DNA of 64,000 bases from Photobacterium sp. Ph5 (GTDB lineage Bacteria; Pseudomonadota; Gammaproteobacteria; Enterobacterales; Vibrionaceae). Under the pieces are notes generated by a model. The model was not told the origin of the DNA. It saw only the letters and a list, made by a program, of their open reading frames with translations, and did no database searches. The stretch is taken from assembly GCF_022129445.1 (NCBI RefSeq), contig NZ_JADQAQ010000002.1, positions 103,140-167,139 on the forward strand. Reading direction: 5' to 3'. Below, one piece after another: positions 19,268 to 28,356 of this stretch. Position numbers and translations under genes: made by a program. Every line of letters starts with the position of its first letter. The stretch's first letter is position 1.

Positions 19268-20026
19268 ATGACTCCACAAGAAAAAGATCTTATTCAAAGC
19301 GTTGCTACTAAGCTCAAACAAAGCCCAGAAAGCAAAAAAGATGCAGATGCTGAAAAATTCATTGCCGATGAAATAGCCTCTCAACCTGATGCTATTTACA
19401 AACTTACTCAAGCAGTTCTTGTACAAGAAATGGCACTAAAACAGCTTAAAGAAAAGAACGACTACTTAGAAAAAAATGCTGAGTACTATAAAGAAGAATC
19501 AAACCGTGGTTCATTAAGCCGTATGTTTGGTGGTTCTCGCCCTGCTCCTCAACCACCACAACCACCTGTTCGCCAACCAAGTGCATTTGGTGGATTTATG
19601 CAAACAGCGGCAGGTGTTGCTGCAGGTATGGTTGCAGGTAGCGTAATTAGTAACATGCTATTTGATCACGATCAGCCAGCAGATACAGCAGCGGCAGATC
19701 CAGCGCCAGCAGCAGATGCAACTGATACAACCCAAGATGCGGCACCTGATACAGCATCTGCAGATCAGGCTGTACCAGAAGCGGATGTTGCAAACCCAGC
19801 GTTTGATGACCAAGGTGGTAGCAGCTTCTTAGACGACACAGCTAATAACTTTAGCTCTGATTACACCGGTGGATTTGGTAACTCAGGCTTTGATGATAAC
19901 CAAGGATTTGGCGATTCTGGTTTTGGCGGTGATGACAGCGGCTTTGGTGACGACGATACATTCGCTAACAATGGTTTTGGTGGTGGCGACGACAGTGGCT
20001 TTGGTGACTTCGACGACGACCTATAA
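19268..20026 (+). CDS. DUF2076 family protein
   Basis: The 252-residue protein has an N-terminal helical domain (MTPQEKDLIQSVATKLKQ, then a coiled-coil-prone region to about residue 80) typical of DUF2076. A Pro/Gln-rich hinge follows, then a Gly/Ala hydrophobic segment around residues 112-135 (AAGVAAGMVAGSVISNMLF), an Ala/Asp-rich stretch, and a C-terminal Gly/Phe/Asp repeat tail (DSGFGDDD-like units, about 200-252). The family is of unknown function; the hydrophobic glycine-zipper-like segment suggests membrane contact. GAAGGT lies upstream of the ATG. Confidence 0.8.
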   Translation: MTPQEKDLIQSVATKLKQSPESKKDADAEKFIADEIASQPDAIYKLTQAVLVQEMALKQLKEKNDYLEKNAEYYKEESNRGSLSRMFGGSRPAPQPPQPPVRQPSAFGGFMQTAAGVAAGMVAGSVISNMLFDHDQPADTAAADPAPAADATDTTQDAAPDTASADQAVPEADVANPAFDDQGGSSFLDDTANNFSSDYTGGFGNSGFDDNQGFGDSGFGGDDSGFGDDDTFANNGFGGGDDSGFGDFDDDL

Positions 20027-20038
20027 TCGATTACTAAA

Positions 20039-20072
20039 ACAAAAAAAGAGCGCATCAGCGCTCTTTTTTTAT
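20039..20072. terminator. Bidirectional terminator
   Basis: AAAAAGAGCGC, loop ATCA, GCGCTCTTTTTTT, shared by the DUF2076 gene and the convergent membrane protein gene. Confidence 0.9.
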
Positions 20073-20086
20073 CTCTCTAAGATCAG

Positions 20087-20845
20087 CTATTCTACACTAG
20101 AAATTTCGGTTGCTTCTGAATTATCCATTAAAGCACGATAAGCCGTAGCTTCAACTGCTGCAATAATAAATGGAATTGCAATAACAATAACACCCCAAAT
20201 AAACACATAAATAAATTTAAGGCTCATCGCAAAGTTAGGGTTAGCAAATAATAAGAAAATAGGTAAACCGATAAACAACATATACAACGCTACTGGCAAA
20301 AGTCCTGCTATCACAAAGGCATACAATCTTTTATGCTTAGTCAGCTCGAGAGCATCTTTAAATGACGCTTTTTTACCTGCAGCAATAGCAGGTAAAACAA
20401 ATGATAGAAGAGAAAAAATCACCCATCCAGCGCAACCTAAAAGCAGCAATAAAGTATATAAAATCCCGCTATTTACCCATTCATAATCTATTTGAAAAAC
20501 AGCCCATATAGCATTTAGCAATCCAAATAATAAGAATAAATAAGCCGTATAGTGACGTTGATGTGCATCAAAACTGATACCTTTCCAATTAGAAAAACGA
20601 GTATCATCTGTACCATGACTGTCTAATATTTGCTGTGTTCGTAGACAGATAATGGAAGATACTAAGAAAATAGCTATATTGAGTACAAAAACTATAACTT
20701 CCTCATATAACTCACTACCGGCCATTGAAACTTTTAACGAACGTAATAAATACGTCACTATGAATGGAATAAGTAACGCCTTTACTAACCGTATTTTATT
20801 TGAAAATACAGTTTGTGCTGACTGGTGAAGTGTTTCTAAAATCAT
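20087..20845 (-). CDS. Multi-pass membrane protein, unknown function
   Basis: The 252-residue protein starts at the ATG at 20845, which has AAGGA seven bases upstream; a TTG five codons earlier overlaps that ribosome binding site. It has about six hydrophobic helices in the inner membrane and a central loop with Lys/Asp-rich segments. The layout resembles YciC/DUF-type integral membrane proteins of about 250 residues, but I cannot assign the family firmly. Confidence 0.65.
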   Translation of the reverse strand: MILETLHQSAQTVFSNKIRLVKALLIPFIVTYLLRSLKVSMAGSELYEEVIVFVLNIAIFLVSSIICLRTQQILDSHGTDDTRFSNWKGISFDAHQRHYTAYLFLLFGLLNAIWAVFQIDYEWVNSGILYTLLLLLGCAGWVIFSLLSFVLPAIAAGKKASFKDALELTKHKRLYAFVIAGLLPVALYMLFIGLPIFLLFANPNFAMSLKFIYVFIWGVIVIAIPFIIAAVEATAYRALMDNSEATEISSVE

Positions 20846-20889
20846 GTAATATCCTTTCAATCATCGTCATGGCGATAAACTAATACAGG

Positions 20890-21309
20890 CTAATTTAAGG
20901 TCTCAACTTTTACTTTAAGCACACCAGATGCTGTATTTCCGATCGCGCTAAAAGCTGAGCGAGATAAATCAATCACTCGCCCTTTGGTAAATGGGCCTCG
21001 ATCATTAACAGTCACAACAACACTTTTACTATTAGCTAAATTAGTTACTTTAACTTGCGTACCAAAAGGTAGTGTTCGATGCGCTGCTGTGGGTTTATTT
21101 TGATCAAAACGCTGTCCACTGGCTGTTTTACGTCCTTGATATTTATTGGCGTAATATGACGCTTTACCGTATTCACCGTGATGCTGATGGCTAAAAACAG
21201 GTCGTGTTTTTGTTAATTCCTCATTACCTGAATTTACACACCCTCCTGCCGTTAATAAACAAGCCAGTAATAAAATATATTGTCGAGTAGCCATTTTCGG
21301 TAAAAACAT
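20890..21309 (-). CDS. RlpA-like lipoprotein with double-psi beta-barrel
   Basis: The 139-residue protein has a lipoprotein signal ending TAGGC (Cys24). The RlpA-like barrel carries the motifs GKASYYANKYQGRKTASGQRF, NKPTAAHRTLPFGTQVKVTN and VNDRGPF..GRVIDLS, all landmark residues of the family, including the catalytic-type Asp of NDRGPF. It lacks the C-terminal SPOR domain of RlpA, so septal targeting is doubtful. It probably acts on peptidoglycan in the outer membrane/periplasm. AAGGA precedes the ATG at 21309. Confidence 0.85.
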   Translation of the reverse strand: MFLPKMATRQYILLLACLLTAGGCVNSGNEELTKTRPVFSHQHHGEYGKASYYANKYQGRKTASGQRFDQNKPTAAHRTLPFGTQVKVTNLANSKSVVVTVNDRGPFTKGRVIDLSRSAFSAIGNTASGVLKVKVETLN

Positions 21310-21555
21310 CGTAATCCTTATAGATAACCATCAGAGCAATTAAACGCTATCATATAACTATTTGATCTTCAGTATGTAAAGGTTATGTAAAAGTTATAAC
21401 CTACAGATATACAAGCGCCAAATTTAATCTTCTGTTCATTATGTATTATTCATCCTATCTTTTTACTTCTGAGTACACGTCATTTCACAGTACTCACAAT
21501 GAAAAGCTAGTGTTAAACTAATTACCTATTTTATTTAGTCGTTAAAGGCCATGTG

Positions 21556-21807
21556 ATGAACCCTATTATTGCCCTGCTAAAAGAGAACAATATCAGCGAT
21601 ACTCAAATCAATGAGATTTTTCAGACATTGACGCAGAACCCTCTTGCAGCAATGACAACAATTAGTCAGCTCGGCTTACCACAAGATAAGCTGCAACAAT
21701 TGATGGCGCAGGTAATGCAGAATCCAGCGTTAATCAAAGAAGCAGTAGAAGAACTTGGTTTAGACTTTTCAAAAGTCGAAGAAGCAAAAGCACAATTGAA
21801 TAAATAA
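21556..21807 (+). CDS. DUF2999 family protein
   Basis: The 83-residue helical protein (MNPIIALLKENNISDTQI...) matches from memory the DUF2999 family of Vibrionaceae, function unknown. The ATG at 21556 lies seven bases after AAAGG; a GTG one codon earlier is possible. The repeated pattern TQNPLAAMTTISQLGLP / MQNPALIKEAVEELGL suggests helical hairpins. The gene stands alone between divergent and convergent genes. Confidence 0.7.
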   Translation: MNPIIALLKENNISDTQINEIFQTLTQNPLAAMTTISQLGLPQDKLQQLMAQVMQNPALIKEAVEELGLDFSKVEEAKAQLNK

Positions 21808-21828
21808 CTGTGCGTTAACTTCTAGATC

Positions 21829-21868
21829 AAAAATGCCGTTAGTAGTTTTCCTACTAACGGCATTTTTA
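21829..21868. terminator. Strong bidirectional terminator
   Basis: AAAATGCCGTTAGTAG (21830-21845) and CTACTAACGGCATTTTT (21851-21867) form a 16-bp stem. It separates the DUF2999 gene from nirD. Confidence 0.9.
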
Positions 21869-21906
21869 TATTTAGACAAAAACGTACTGCAATAACGATA
21901 GGCTCA

Positions 21907-22278
21907 CTAACCTATATAAAGCCATAATTCGTTATTGTCCCAACGGGTTTTCCATGTACAAAGGGTATGCTCAGGCACTTCTAAGCACTTTCCTGTAGCC
22001 AGATCGTAATGTTGTTTCAATAATGGTGAGGCGACACATAACACACCATCTTGATCGCCAACAATACCGCGACTCATAACATAAGCTTTTGCAATAGGAT
22101 CCCAATTATCAACGGCATAGACCACGTTATTTTGTTTAGGCAAGTAATACAGTGCAATTTGTTGTTGATTCACTAAGGCGGCAATACCAGAGTTAGGAAC
22201 TAAATCATCTTTATGGCAGATCTTAACCCAACGAAGATCTGATTTTATTGATTGAGGTATTTCCATCACATCACTCAT
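21907..22278 (-). CDS. nirD: Nitrite reductase (NADH) small subunit
   Basis: The 123-residue protein has a Rieske-like fold without the cluster ligands, as in NirD (WVKICHKDDLVPNSGIAAL..., VYAVDNWDP.., SRGIVGDQDGVLCVASPL). It partners NirB in reduction of nitrite to ammonium in the cytoplasm. It overlaps the nirB stop by four bases, so the two are translationally coupled. It is the last gene of the nrt-nir operon. Confidence 0.9.
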   Translation of the reverse strand: MSDVMEIPQSIKSDLRWVKICHKDDLVPNSGIAALVNQQQIALYYLPKQNNVVYAVDNWDPIAKAYVMSRGIVGDQDGVLCVASPLLKQHYDLATGKCLEVPEHTLCTWKTRWDNNELWLYIG

Positions 22279-24791
22279 AATTCCTCCTTAATAGGGATAC
22301 GCTGACCTCTAATACGTTGATATGGTAAAGAGATCTCTTCATCTTTGAGATTGACAAACTGACGAAAGCGGTTCAGTTTTTGCTCTGATGATAAGGTTGT
22401 TTTCCATTCACATTGATAACTATTAATAACATGTTCCATTTGCTGTTCTAATGAGGTGTTGATGGCAAGTTTATCTTCAATAACCACTTGTTTGAGATAA
22501 TCGAGCCCACCTTCTAAACTTTCTAGCCACACTGATGTTCGTTGTAGACGATCAGCTGTTTTTACATAAAACATTAAAATTCTATCGATATAAGCAATCA
22601 AGGTGGGTTTATCTAAATCAACAGCAAATAGATCACCATGACGTGGACGCATACCACCATTACCGCCAACATAGAGGTTCCAGCCCTGCTCTGTTGCAAT
22701 AATGCCAATATCTTTACTTTGTGCTTCTGCGCATTCTCGGGTACAACCTGAGACAGCAAATTTCAATTTGTGCGGTGAGCGTAACCCTTTATAACGATTT
22801 TCTAATTCAATCGAGAGTGCCATTGAATCATCAACCCCATAGCGGCACCACGTCGAACCCACGCAAGATTTAACGGTTCGTAATGATTTACCATAAGCAT
22901 GACCCGTTTCAAATCCCGCCTCAATCAACTCAGCCCAAATATCTGGCAGTTGTGATAACTGGGCACCAAACAAATCAACCCGTTGTCCACCTGTGATTTT
23001 GGTATATAAATCGTATTTTTTAGCAACTGCACCAAGGGTGATTAATTTATCGGGCGTAATTTCACCACCGGGGACACGAGGCACAACTGAATAGCTGCCA
23101 TCCTTTTGAATATTTGCGAGAAAAGCATCATTAGAATCTTGCAGTGGTTGATAAGGTGATTCGAGAACATGCTCATTCCATAATGAAGCAAAAATTGATG
23201 CTGCTGTTGGCTTACAAATATCACAACCTAACCCTTTTCCATGAGTAGAGAGTAAGGTTTCAAAATCTTGAATTTTTTCCACTTGGCATAAATGAAAAAG
23301 CTCTTGGCGAGTATAAGAAAAGTGCTGGCAAACATGGTTGTTTACTTCCATTCCCATGCTCGCTAATTGTTCATCAACAATTTGTTTAACCATGGAGCTA
23401 CAGCCGCCACAACCTGTACCCGCTTTCGTCACTTGTTTAATTTCACCGAGTTCATGACACCCCTGCTGTACTTGGCTGATTAATGCGCCTCGAGTAACGT
23501 TATGACATGAACAAACCACACTATTTTCATCAGTGGATGGCGCTAACATTGAGGTATCAAATAACAGTTGTGCAGGGTGCTCGGTTAATATTGTCTGATT
23601 TAAATAACATTGTAATAAGGCGTCATAATCGCTGCTATCACCCACTAAAATAGCGCCTAGAATTTTCGTGCTGTCAGCATTCACAACTAACTTCTTATAA
23701 CGTCCACCAGCACTGTCTTGCAATACAACTTCCTTCGCTCCTTCAGTGCGCATCTGTGCATCACCGATAGAAGCCACTTCAACGCCTAATAGTTTCAATT
23801 TGGTGCTCATATCCGCACCAACAAACTTAGCTTCTGTATCGCTAACTAATTGCGAAGCAACAGTACGCGCCATGCTATAACCAGGTGCAACGAGGCCAAA
23901 AATTCGAGCTTGCCATAACGCACATTCACCAATCGCGTAAATATTTGCATCACTGGTTAAGCAGGTATCGTCAATCACAATACCGCCACGTTCGCCAATC
24001 TCTAATTCACATTGGCGAGCAAGGGTGTCTTGAGGTCTAATCCCTGCAGAAAAAACAATCACATCGACATCTAATGGCGTGTCATTTTCAAACCATAAAC
24101 GATGAGTCGCGGTTTCCCCATCAGTGATTTTTTCTGTACGCATATCTGTGTGGATATGAACGCCTAATTCAGTGATTTTCTTTGCCAGTAAATCACCCGC
24201 TAAATCATCTAACTGAACAGGCATTAATCGAGGAGCAAACTCAACGACATGGGTTTCTAAACCTAATAAACGTAAGGCATTTGCCGCTTCAAGCCCAAGT
24301 AACCCACCGCCAATAACAGCGCCAGTTTTGGCTTGTGAACAGGCATTCTTTATCGCCGCAAGATCATCAACAGTGCGATAAACAAAGCAATTCTGACGAT
24401 CGTTGCCTTTAATCGGCGGAACAAATGGTGTTGATCCCGTCGCTAACACTAATTTGTCATAATCTAAGCAAATCAGCTCAGAGGTAACCACATCACGAAT
24501 ATTAACCGTTTGCTGCGCGCGATTGATCTCAACAACTTGTTGCCCTAACCGTAAGTCTATACCTTGGTTTTGATACCACGACACATCACCCAACATAAGA
24601 TCTTGTTGAGATTTATCAGCAAACATCGCTGATAATTGCACCCGATCGTAAGCCGCTACCGACTCTTCACCAATAACCGTAATGCAATAGTGCGCTAAAC
24701 CGCCTTTATCGACTAATTGATCAATAAAGTGGTGCCCCACCATGCCATTACCAATCACAATAAGATGTTGTTTATCCATTCCGTTGTTCAT
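22275..24791 (-). CDS. nirB: Nitrite reductase (NADH) large subunit
   Basis: The 838-residue protein has an N-terminal FAD/NAD(P)H oxidoreductase domain (GNGMVGH, ATGSTPFVPP, VIGGGLLGLEAA). A BFD-type [2Fe-2S] region follows (CSCHNVT... CGGCSSMVKQ, then a second Cys set near CDICKP). The C-terminal part is the ferredoxin-like and sirohaem/4Fe-4S half (SCVGSTWCRYG and SGCTRECAEAQ). It reduces nitrite to ammonium with six electrons. The operon order nrtA-nrtB-nrtD-nirB-nirD and the cobA gene for sirohaem nearby support assimilation. Confidence 0.95.
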   Translation of the reverse strand: MNNGMDKQHLIVIGNGMVGHHFIDQLVDKGGLAHYCITVIGEESVAAYDRVQLSAMFADKSQQDLMLGDVSWYQNQGIDLRLGQQVVEINRAQQTVNIRDVVTSELICLDYDKLVLATGSTPFVPPIKGNDRQNCFVYRTVDDLAAIKNACSQAKTGAVIGGGLLGLEAANALRLLGLETHVVEFAPRLMPVQLDDLAGDLLAKKITELGVHIHTDMRTEKITDGETATHRLWFENDTPLDVDVIVFSAGIRPQDTLARQCELEIGERGGIVIDDTCLTSDANIYAIGECALWQARIFGLVAPGYSMARTVASQLVSDTEAKFVGADMSTKLKLLGVEVASIGDAQMRTEGAKEVVLQDSAGGRYKKLVVNADSTKILGAILVGDSSDYDALLQCYLNQTILTEHPAQLLFDTSMLAPSTDENSVVCSCHNVTRGALISQVQQGCHELGEIKQVTKAGTGCGGCSSMVKQIVDEQLASMGMEVNNHVCQHFSYTRQELFHLCQVEKIQDFETLLSTHGKGLGCDICKPTAASIFASLWNEHVLESPYQPLQDSNDAFLANIQKDGSYSVVPRVPGGEITPDKLITLGAVAKKYDLYTKITGGQRVDLFGAQLSQLPDIWAELIEAGFETGHAYGKSLRTVKSCVGSTWCRYGVDDSMALSIELENRYKGLRSPHKLKFAVSGCTRECAEAQSKDIGIIATEQGWNLYVGGNGGMRPRHGDLFAVDLDKPTLIAYIDRILMFYVKTADRLQRTSVWLESLEGGLDYLKQVVIEDKLAINTSLEQQMEHVINSYQCEWKTTLSSEQKLNRFRQFVNLKDEEISLPYQRIRGQRIPIKEEL

Positions 24792-24800
24792 ATTGCCTCC

Positions 24801-25634
24801 TTACGCGACTTCTTGCGTTCTTGGCTGAGTCATTGGCTTAACTTTGCAGTGCTTCTCATATAAAAATTGTAAAACTTGCTGACGTAGATATTGATACCGT
24901 TCATTATTTGCGAGAGAAACACGATTTCTAGGACGAGGTAGATCAACCTCTAATACTTGACCGATTGTGGCTGCAGGACCATTTGACATCATCACAATAC
25001 GATCAGATAACAGCACAGCTTCATCCACATCGTGGGTGATCATAATAATGGTATTATTAAGCTCAGCTTGAATTGCCATTAAGGCATCTTGCAGGTGTGC
25101 TCTTGTCAGTGCATCTAAAGCACCAAATGGCTCATCCATCAGTAAAACATTGGGCTGCATTGCTAAAGCACGAGCAATCCCTACCCGCTGCTTCATACCA
25201 CCAGAAATTTCATCAGGCTTTTTGTCACTAGCATGGGTCATTTGCACCAACTCTAAATAGTGCATCACCTGCTGATTAAGTAAGGTCTTACTCACTTTTT
25301 GTTTTTGATGTATCGCGACTTGTTTAAGCGCTAACTCAACATTTTGATAGACCGTTAACCACGGTAATAAAGCATGATGCTGAAAGACTACAGCCCTATC
25401 AGGCCCAGGCCCTGCAACTTCTTTATTACTGACAATAACCCCACCATCGGTTGGCATCTGAAGTCCTGCGATTAAATCAAGTACTGTCGATTTACCACAG
25501 CCAGAATGTCCAATTAAGGAAATAAACTCTCCTTTATTGACGGTTAGATTAACGTCTTTCAAAGCAACAAATTCGCCCATTGCGACAGGGTAACGCATCC
25601 CTAATTGAGTTAACTCAAGTAATGGTTTTTGCAT
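24801..25634 (-). CDS. Nitrate/nitrite ABC transporter ATP-binding protein
   Basis: The 277-residue ATPase has Walker A GHSGCGKST, Q-loop, signature SGGMKQRVGIARALA, Walker B LLMDEPFGALD and the switch His in MITHDVDEA. It is of the NrtD/SsuB-TauB type. Genes for the permease and binding protein lie directly upstream and nirB lies nine bases downstream, so nitrate or nitrite is the likely cargo. Confidence 0.9.
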   Translation of the reverse strand: MQKPLLELTQLGMRYPVAMGEFVALKDVNLTVNKGEFISLIGHSGCGKSTVLDLIAGLQMPTDGGVIVSNKEVAGPGPDRAVVFQHHALLPWLTVYQNVELALKQVAIHQKQKVSKTLLNQQVMHYLELVQMTHASDKKPDEISGGMKQRVGIARALAMQPNVLLMDEPFGALDALTRAHLQDALMAIQAELNNTIIMITHDVDEAVLLSDRIVMMSNGPAATIGQVLEVDLPRPRNRVSLANNERYQYLRQQVLQFLYEKHCKVKPMTQPRTQEVA

Positions 25635-25654
25635 CTTACTTCTCCTTTTTCGCC

Positions 25655-26629
25655 TTATCGCAACACTTGCTGCTTATCCCATGACACACGCTTTTGGATC
25701 ATGAGCATTAATCGATCGAGCATTAAGCCAATAAAACCAATCATCACCACTGCAACCATAATTCGGCTTAATGATGCTGAACTGCCATTTTGAAATTCGT
25801 CCCATACAAACTTTCCTAACCCCGGATTTTGCGCAAGCATTTCTGCGGCAATAAGCACCATCCATGCAATACCAATTGATAATCTTAAGCCGGTAAAAAT
25901 CATAGGAATTGCAGAGGGTAAAACAATTGTTCGGATATGCTGCCAATAAGATAAACGCAATACTCGACTCACATTGACTAAGTCTTTATCAACATTCGTT
26001 ACGCCAACGGCCGTATTGATTAAGGTTGGCCATAAACTGCATAAGGTGACGGTAAGCATTGAATTAAGAAAGGATTTTGCGACTAACGGATCTTTCGTTA
26101 CATAACTTGCGCTTACCACCATGGTCACTAACGGCAACCATGCCAATGGTGATACGGGTTTTAACAATTGAATAATGGGGTTAAACGCCATGTATAACTT
26201 GTGATTGAGTCCAAGAACTAACCCCAATGGGATCGCTATAACGGATGCTAAAATAAAGCCACAAGCAACGGTCACTAGACTGGTGACTATTTGATCGAAA
26301 AATGTCGCTTTACCCGTGTAAGCACGCACTTTAATATTGGCATCAGGATCAGCGGCTAATTTTTTAGCATTACGTACTTCCTGACGCTCATAGAAAGCCT
26401 GTTCTTTTTCTCCCTCTTGCAGGTGATCTTCAACCAGTAACACAAATTGTTCAGCGGTTTGAACCGGTCCCGGTAATGAACCTAATGACGTTTTCACTTG
26501 TAATGCTGAAAAGTGCCAAACCACAACAAAAAACAAGACGCCTAATACTGGTAGTAACCATTCGGATGAGCGTTTTAACATGACTTTTTGCTCGGGTAAT
26601 TGTTTAAGAAAACTAATCGTTGCTGACAT
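25655..26629 (-). CDS. Nitrate/nitrite ABC transporter permease (NrtB-like)
   Basis: The 324-residue inner-membrane protein has about six to seven helices, including one at residues 25-45, and the binding-protein-dependent transport motif near [22 protein letters not shown] (conserved EM and G residues) that contacts the ATPase. A polar insertion at residues 70-110 ([23 protein letters not shown]) between the first helices is typical of NrtB-type permeases. It sits between the substrate-binding protein and ATPase genes. Confidence 0.88.
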   Translation of the reverse strand: [324 protein letters not shown]

Positions 26630-26638
26630 GATCTCTCC

Positions 26639-28030
26639 TTAGATCTGCTGATCGCCTTTTAAGCCAATCGAAAATTGCTCGAGATACGCATTCGGGCTAC
26701 GTCCGTCATAGGTAATATTGTCAATGAAATGATTATGTGGAGGGCGGAAACCCGTTTCATTATCGGCGTCTGAAAAATCTGATTGCTTCATCAGGCCATC
26801 TGAAATCAGCGCATTCACTGCTAATCGATAAATATCAGGACGATAAACTTGTTTGGCGATATCGATATACCAGCTATCCGGTTTTGCTTGTGGTATTTGT
26901 CCCCAGCGACGCATTTGGGTTAATGACCAAACAGCATCACTGTAATAAGGGTAAGTCGCGTTATAACGAAAGAACACATTGAAATCAGGTGCTGGTCTAA
27001 TATCACCAGCTTCATATTCAAAGCTCCCTGTCATGCTATTTGCTATCACCTTTTCATCTGCCCCTACATACTCACTACGAGCAAGTATCTTTGAAGCCTC
27101 AGCGCGATTCTCATTACCATTATGATCAAGCCACGCCGCCGCACGAATTAAGGCTTTAACTAATCGAATATGCGTATTAGGGTTTTCTTTCGCCCATGAT
27201 TCCGTCACACCAAAGACTTTCTCTGGGTTATTCTTCCAAATATCATTATCTGCAATGATCGGTACCCCAATTTTTTTCGCTACCGCTTGTTGGTTCCAAG
27301 GTTCACCAACGCTATATCCTTGAATTGTTCCTGCTTCCATAGTGGCTGGCATTTGCGGTGGTGGCGTGACATTAAGTAAGATTTCAGCTTCACGTTGCCC
27401 ACTGTTATCGCCTTTTTCAGGGGCATAAAACCCAGGATTGATCCCAGCGGCTGCTAACCAATAACGTAATTCGTAGTTATGGGTTGATACAGGGAAAACC
27501 ATACCCATTTGAAATGGCTTCCCGGTATCTTTGTAATGTTCCAGTACAGGCTTTAACGCTTCAGCTTTAATCGGATGGATAACTTTTCCATTCTCATCAA
27601 CCGGTAATTGTGGCTTAATTTGTTGCCATACTTCATTGGAAACAGTGATCGCGTTACCATTTAGATCCATGCTAAATGCGGTAATAATGGGGGCTTTGGT
27701 ACCAATACCGATTGTTGCACCAAGTGGTTGACCGGCCAGCATATGCGCGCCATCTAACTCTCCATCAATCACGCGATCCAGTAGCACCTTCCAATTCGCT
27801 TGGGCTTCTAAAGAGACATACAAGCCTTCGTCTTCGAAATAGCCCTTCTCATAAGCAATAGCCAGCGGTGCCATATCCGTAAGTTTAATAAAACCTAGTT
27901 TTAGTTCTTCTTTCTCAGGCTCTCCTAACACCAACGGCGATGCATTGACCGTTAACGCCCCAAACAGCAAAGCAGATAAACTGACGCCGTACGATTTTTT
28001 GATGAGCTGCATGAGTCCTTTTATAGCCAT
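26639..28030 (-). CDS. Nitrate-binding protein, NrtA/CmpA family
   Basis: The 463-residue protein starts at the ATG at 28030, with AGGA six bases upstream; the frame is open 28 codons further, into the leader terminator, which cannot be coding. It has an N-terminal export signal ([12 protein letters not shown], hydrophobic core ending TVNA). The mature protein has the NrtA-type fold: [33 protein letters not shown], and [10 protein letters not shown]. It captures nitrate, nitrite or a similar anion in the periplasm for the NrtBD-type pump. It is the first gene after the antitermination leader. Confidence 0.88.
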   Translation of the reverse strand: MAIKGLMQLIKKSYGVSLSALLFGALTVNASPLVLGEPEKEELKLGFIKLTDMAPLAIAYEKGYFEDEGLYVSLEAQANWKVLLDRVIDGELDGAHMLAGQPLGATIGIGTKAPIITAFSMDLNGNAITVSNEVWQQIKPQLPVDENGKVIHPIKAEALKPVLEHYKDTGKPFQMGMVFPVSTHNYELRYWLAAAGINPGFYAPEKGDNSGQREAEILLNVTPPPQMPATMEAGTIQGYSVGEPWNQQAVAKKIGVPIIADNDIWKNNPEKVFGVTESWAKENPNTHIRLVKALIRAAAWLDHNGNENRAEASKILARSEYVGADEKVIANSMTGSFEYEAGDIRPAPDFNVFFRYNATYPYYSDAVWSLTQMRRWGQIPQAKPDSWYIDIAKQVYRPDIYRLAVNALISDGLMKQSDFSDADNETGFRPPHNHFIDNITYDGRSPNAYLEQFSIGLKGDQQI

Positions 28031-28048
28031 AATATTTCCTACCCAACT

Positions 28049-28090
28049 AAAAAAATAAAAGCCACTGTTTCGGTTAAGAAACAGTGGCTT
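28049..28090 (-). terminator. Leader terminator ahead of nrtA
   Basis: On the minus strand AAGCCACTGTTTC (28090-28078) and GAAACAGTGGCTT (28071-28059) form a 13-bp stem with loop TTAACC, followed by a TTTTATTTTTTT tract. It lies between the promoter and the first gene, so the operon is transcribed only when it is overridden. Confidence 0.9.
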
Positions 28091-28118
28091 CGGTGCCATC
28101 CCAAGTACCTTCATGGTA
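28085..28118 (-). promoter_or_regulatory. ANTAR-type antitermination element in nrtA leader
   Basis: On the minus strand TGGC-ACCGAA-GCCA (28098-28085) makes a hairpin with a six-base loop that has A at position 1 and G at position 4, the known signature of RNAs bound by ANTAR proteins. Its 3' strand GCCA is also the 5' strand of the terminator, so the two structures exclude each other. Upstream, TACC-ATGAA-GGTA (28118-28106) forms a second hairpin with a five-base loop, seven bases away. An ANTAR protein gene lies next to it. Confidence 0.7.
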
Positions 28119-28172
28119 GCTATGGATTTAATCGCTCTCGTCGGTTATTTAAGTGCGACCAAAAATTTTTTT

Positions 28173-28326
28173 GTGTAAGTGATACAGTTGCACAACTTAC
28201 ACATTAGTTAATCCATCATTTATGCCAATTTTTTTTAAATCGTAAAAAACATTAAAAACAGTTAGTTACGATATTTCGATTATTTGTTTTATTTATATTT
28301 GCCTTAATATGGTGCAGGTCGCACCA
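28173..28326 (-). promoter_or_regulatory. Upstream control region of nrtA operon
   Basis: The region holds a perfect 8-bp inverted repeat, GTGTAAGT (28173-28180) with ACTTACAC (28195-28202); a sigma-54-like -24 element TTGGCAT on the minus strand near 28228-28222, whose -12 part reads GG rather than GC; and a dyad TGGTGC-N5-GCACCA at 28310-28326 about 100 bases upstream. The parts are reminiscent of NtrC/sigma-54 control, but the dyad half-sites are in reversed order and the -12 match is poor. Confidence 0.35.
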
Positions 28327-28356
28327 GATAAGTAACAGATAACAAAGTAAATAAAG

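Noticed and set aside
19800..20020. Gly/Phe/Asp nucleotide repeats
   Set aside because: Low-complexity coding sequence of the DUF2076 protein tail, not a DNA repeat element.
28310..28326. Canonical NtrC site upstream of nrtA
   Set aside because: The half-sites TGGTGC and GCACCA are present but in the opposite order to the NtrC consensus, so it is only noted within the control region.
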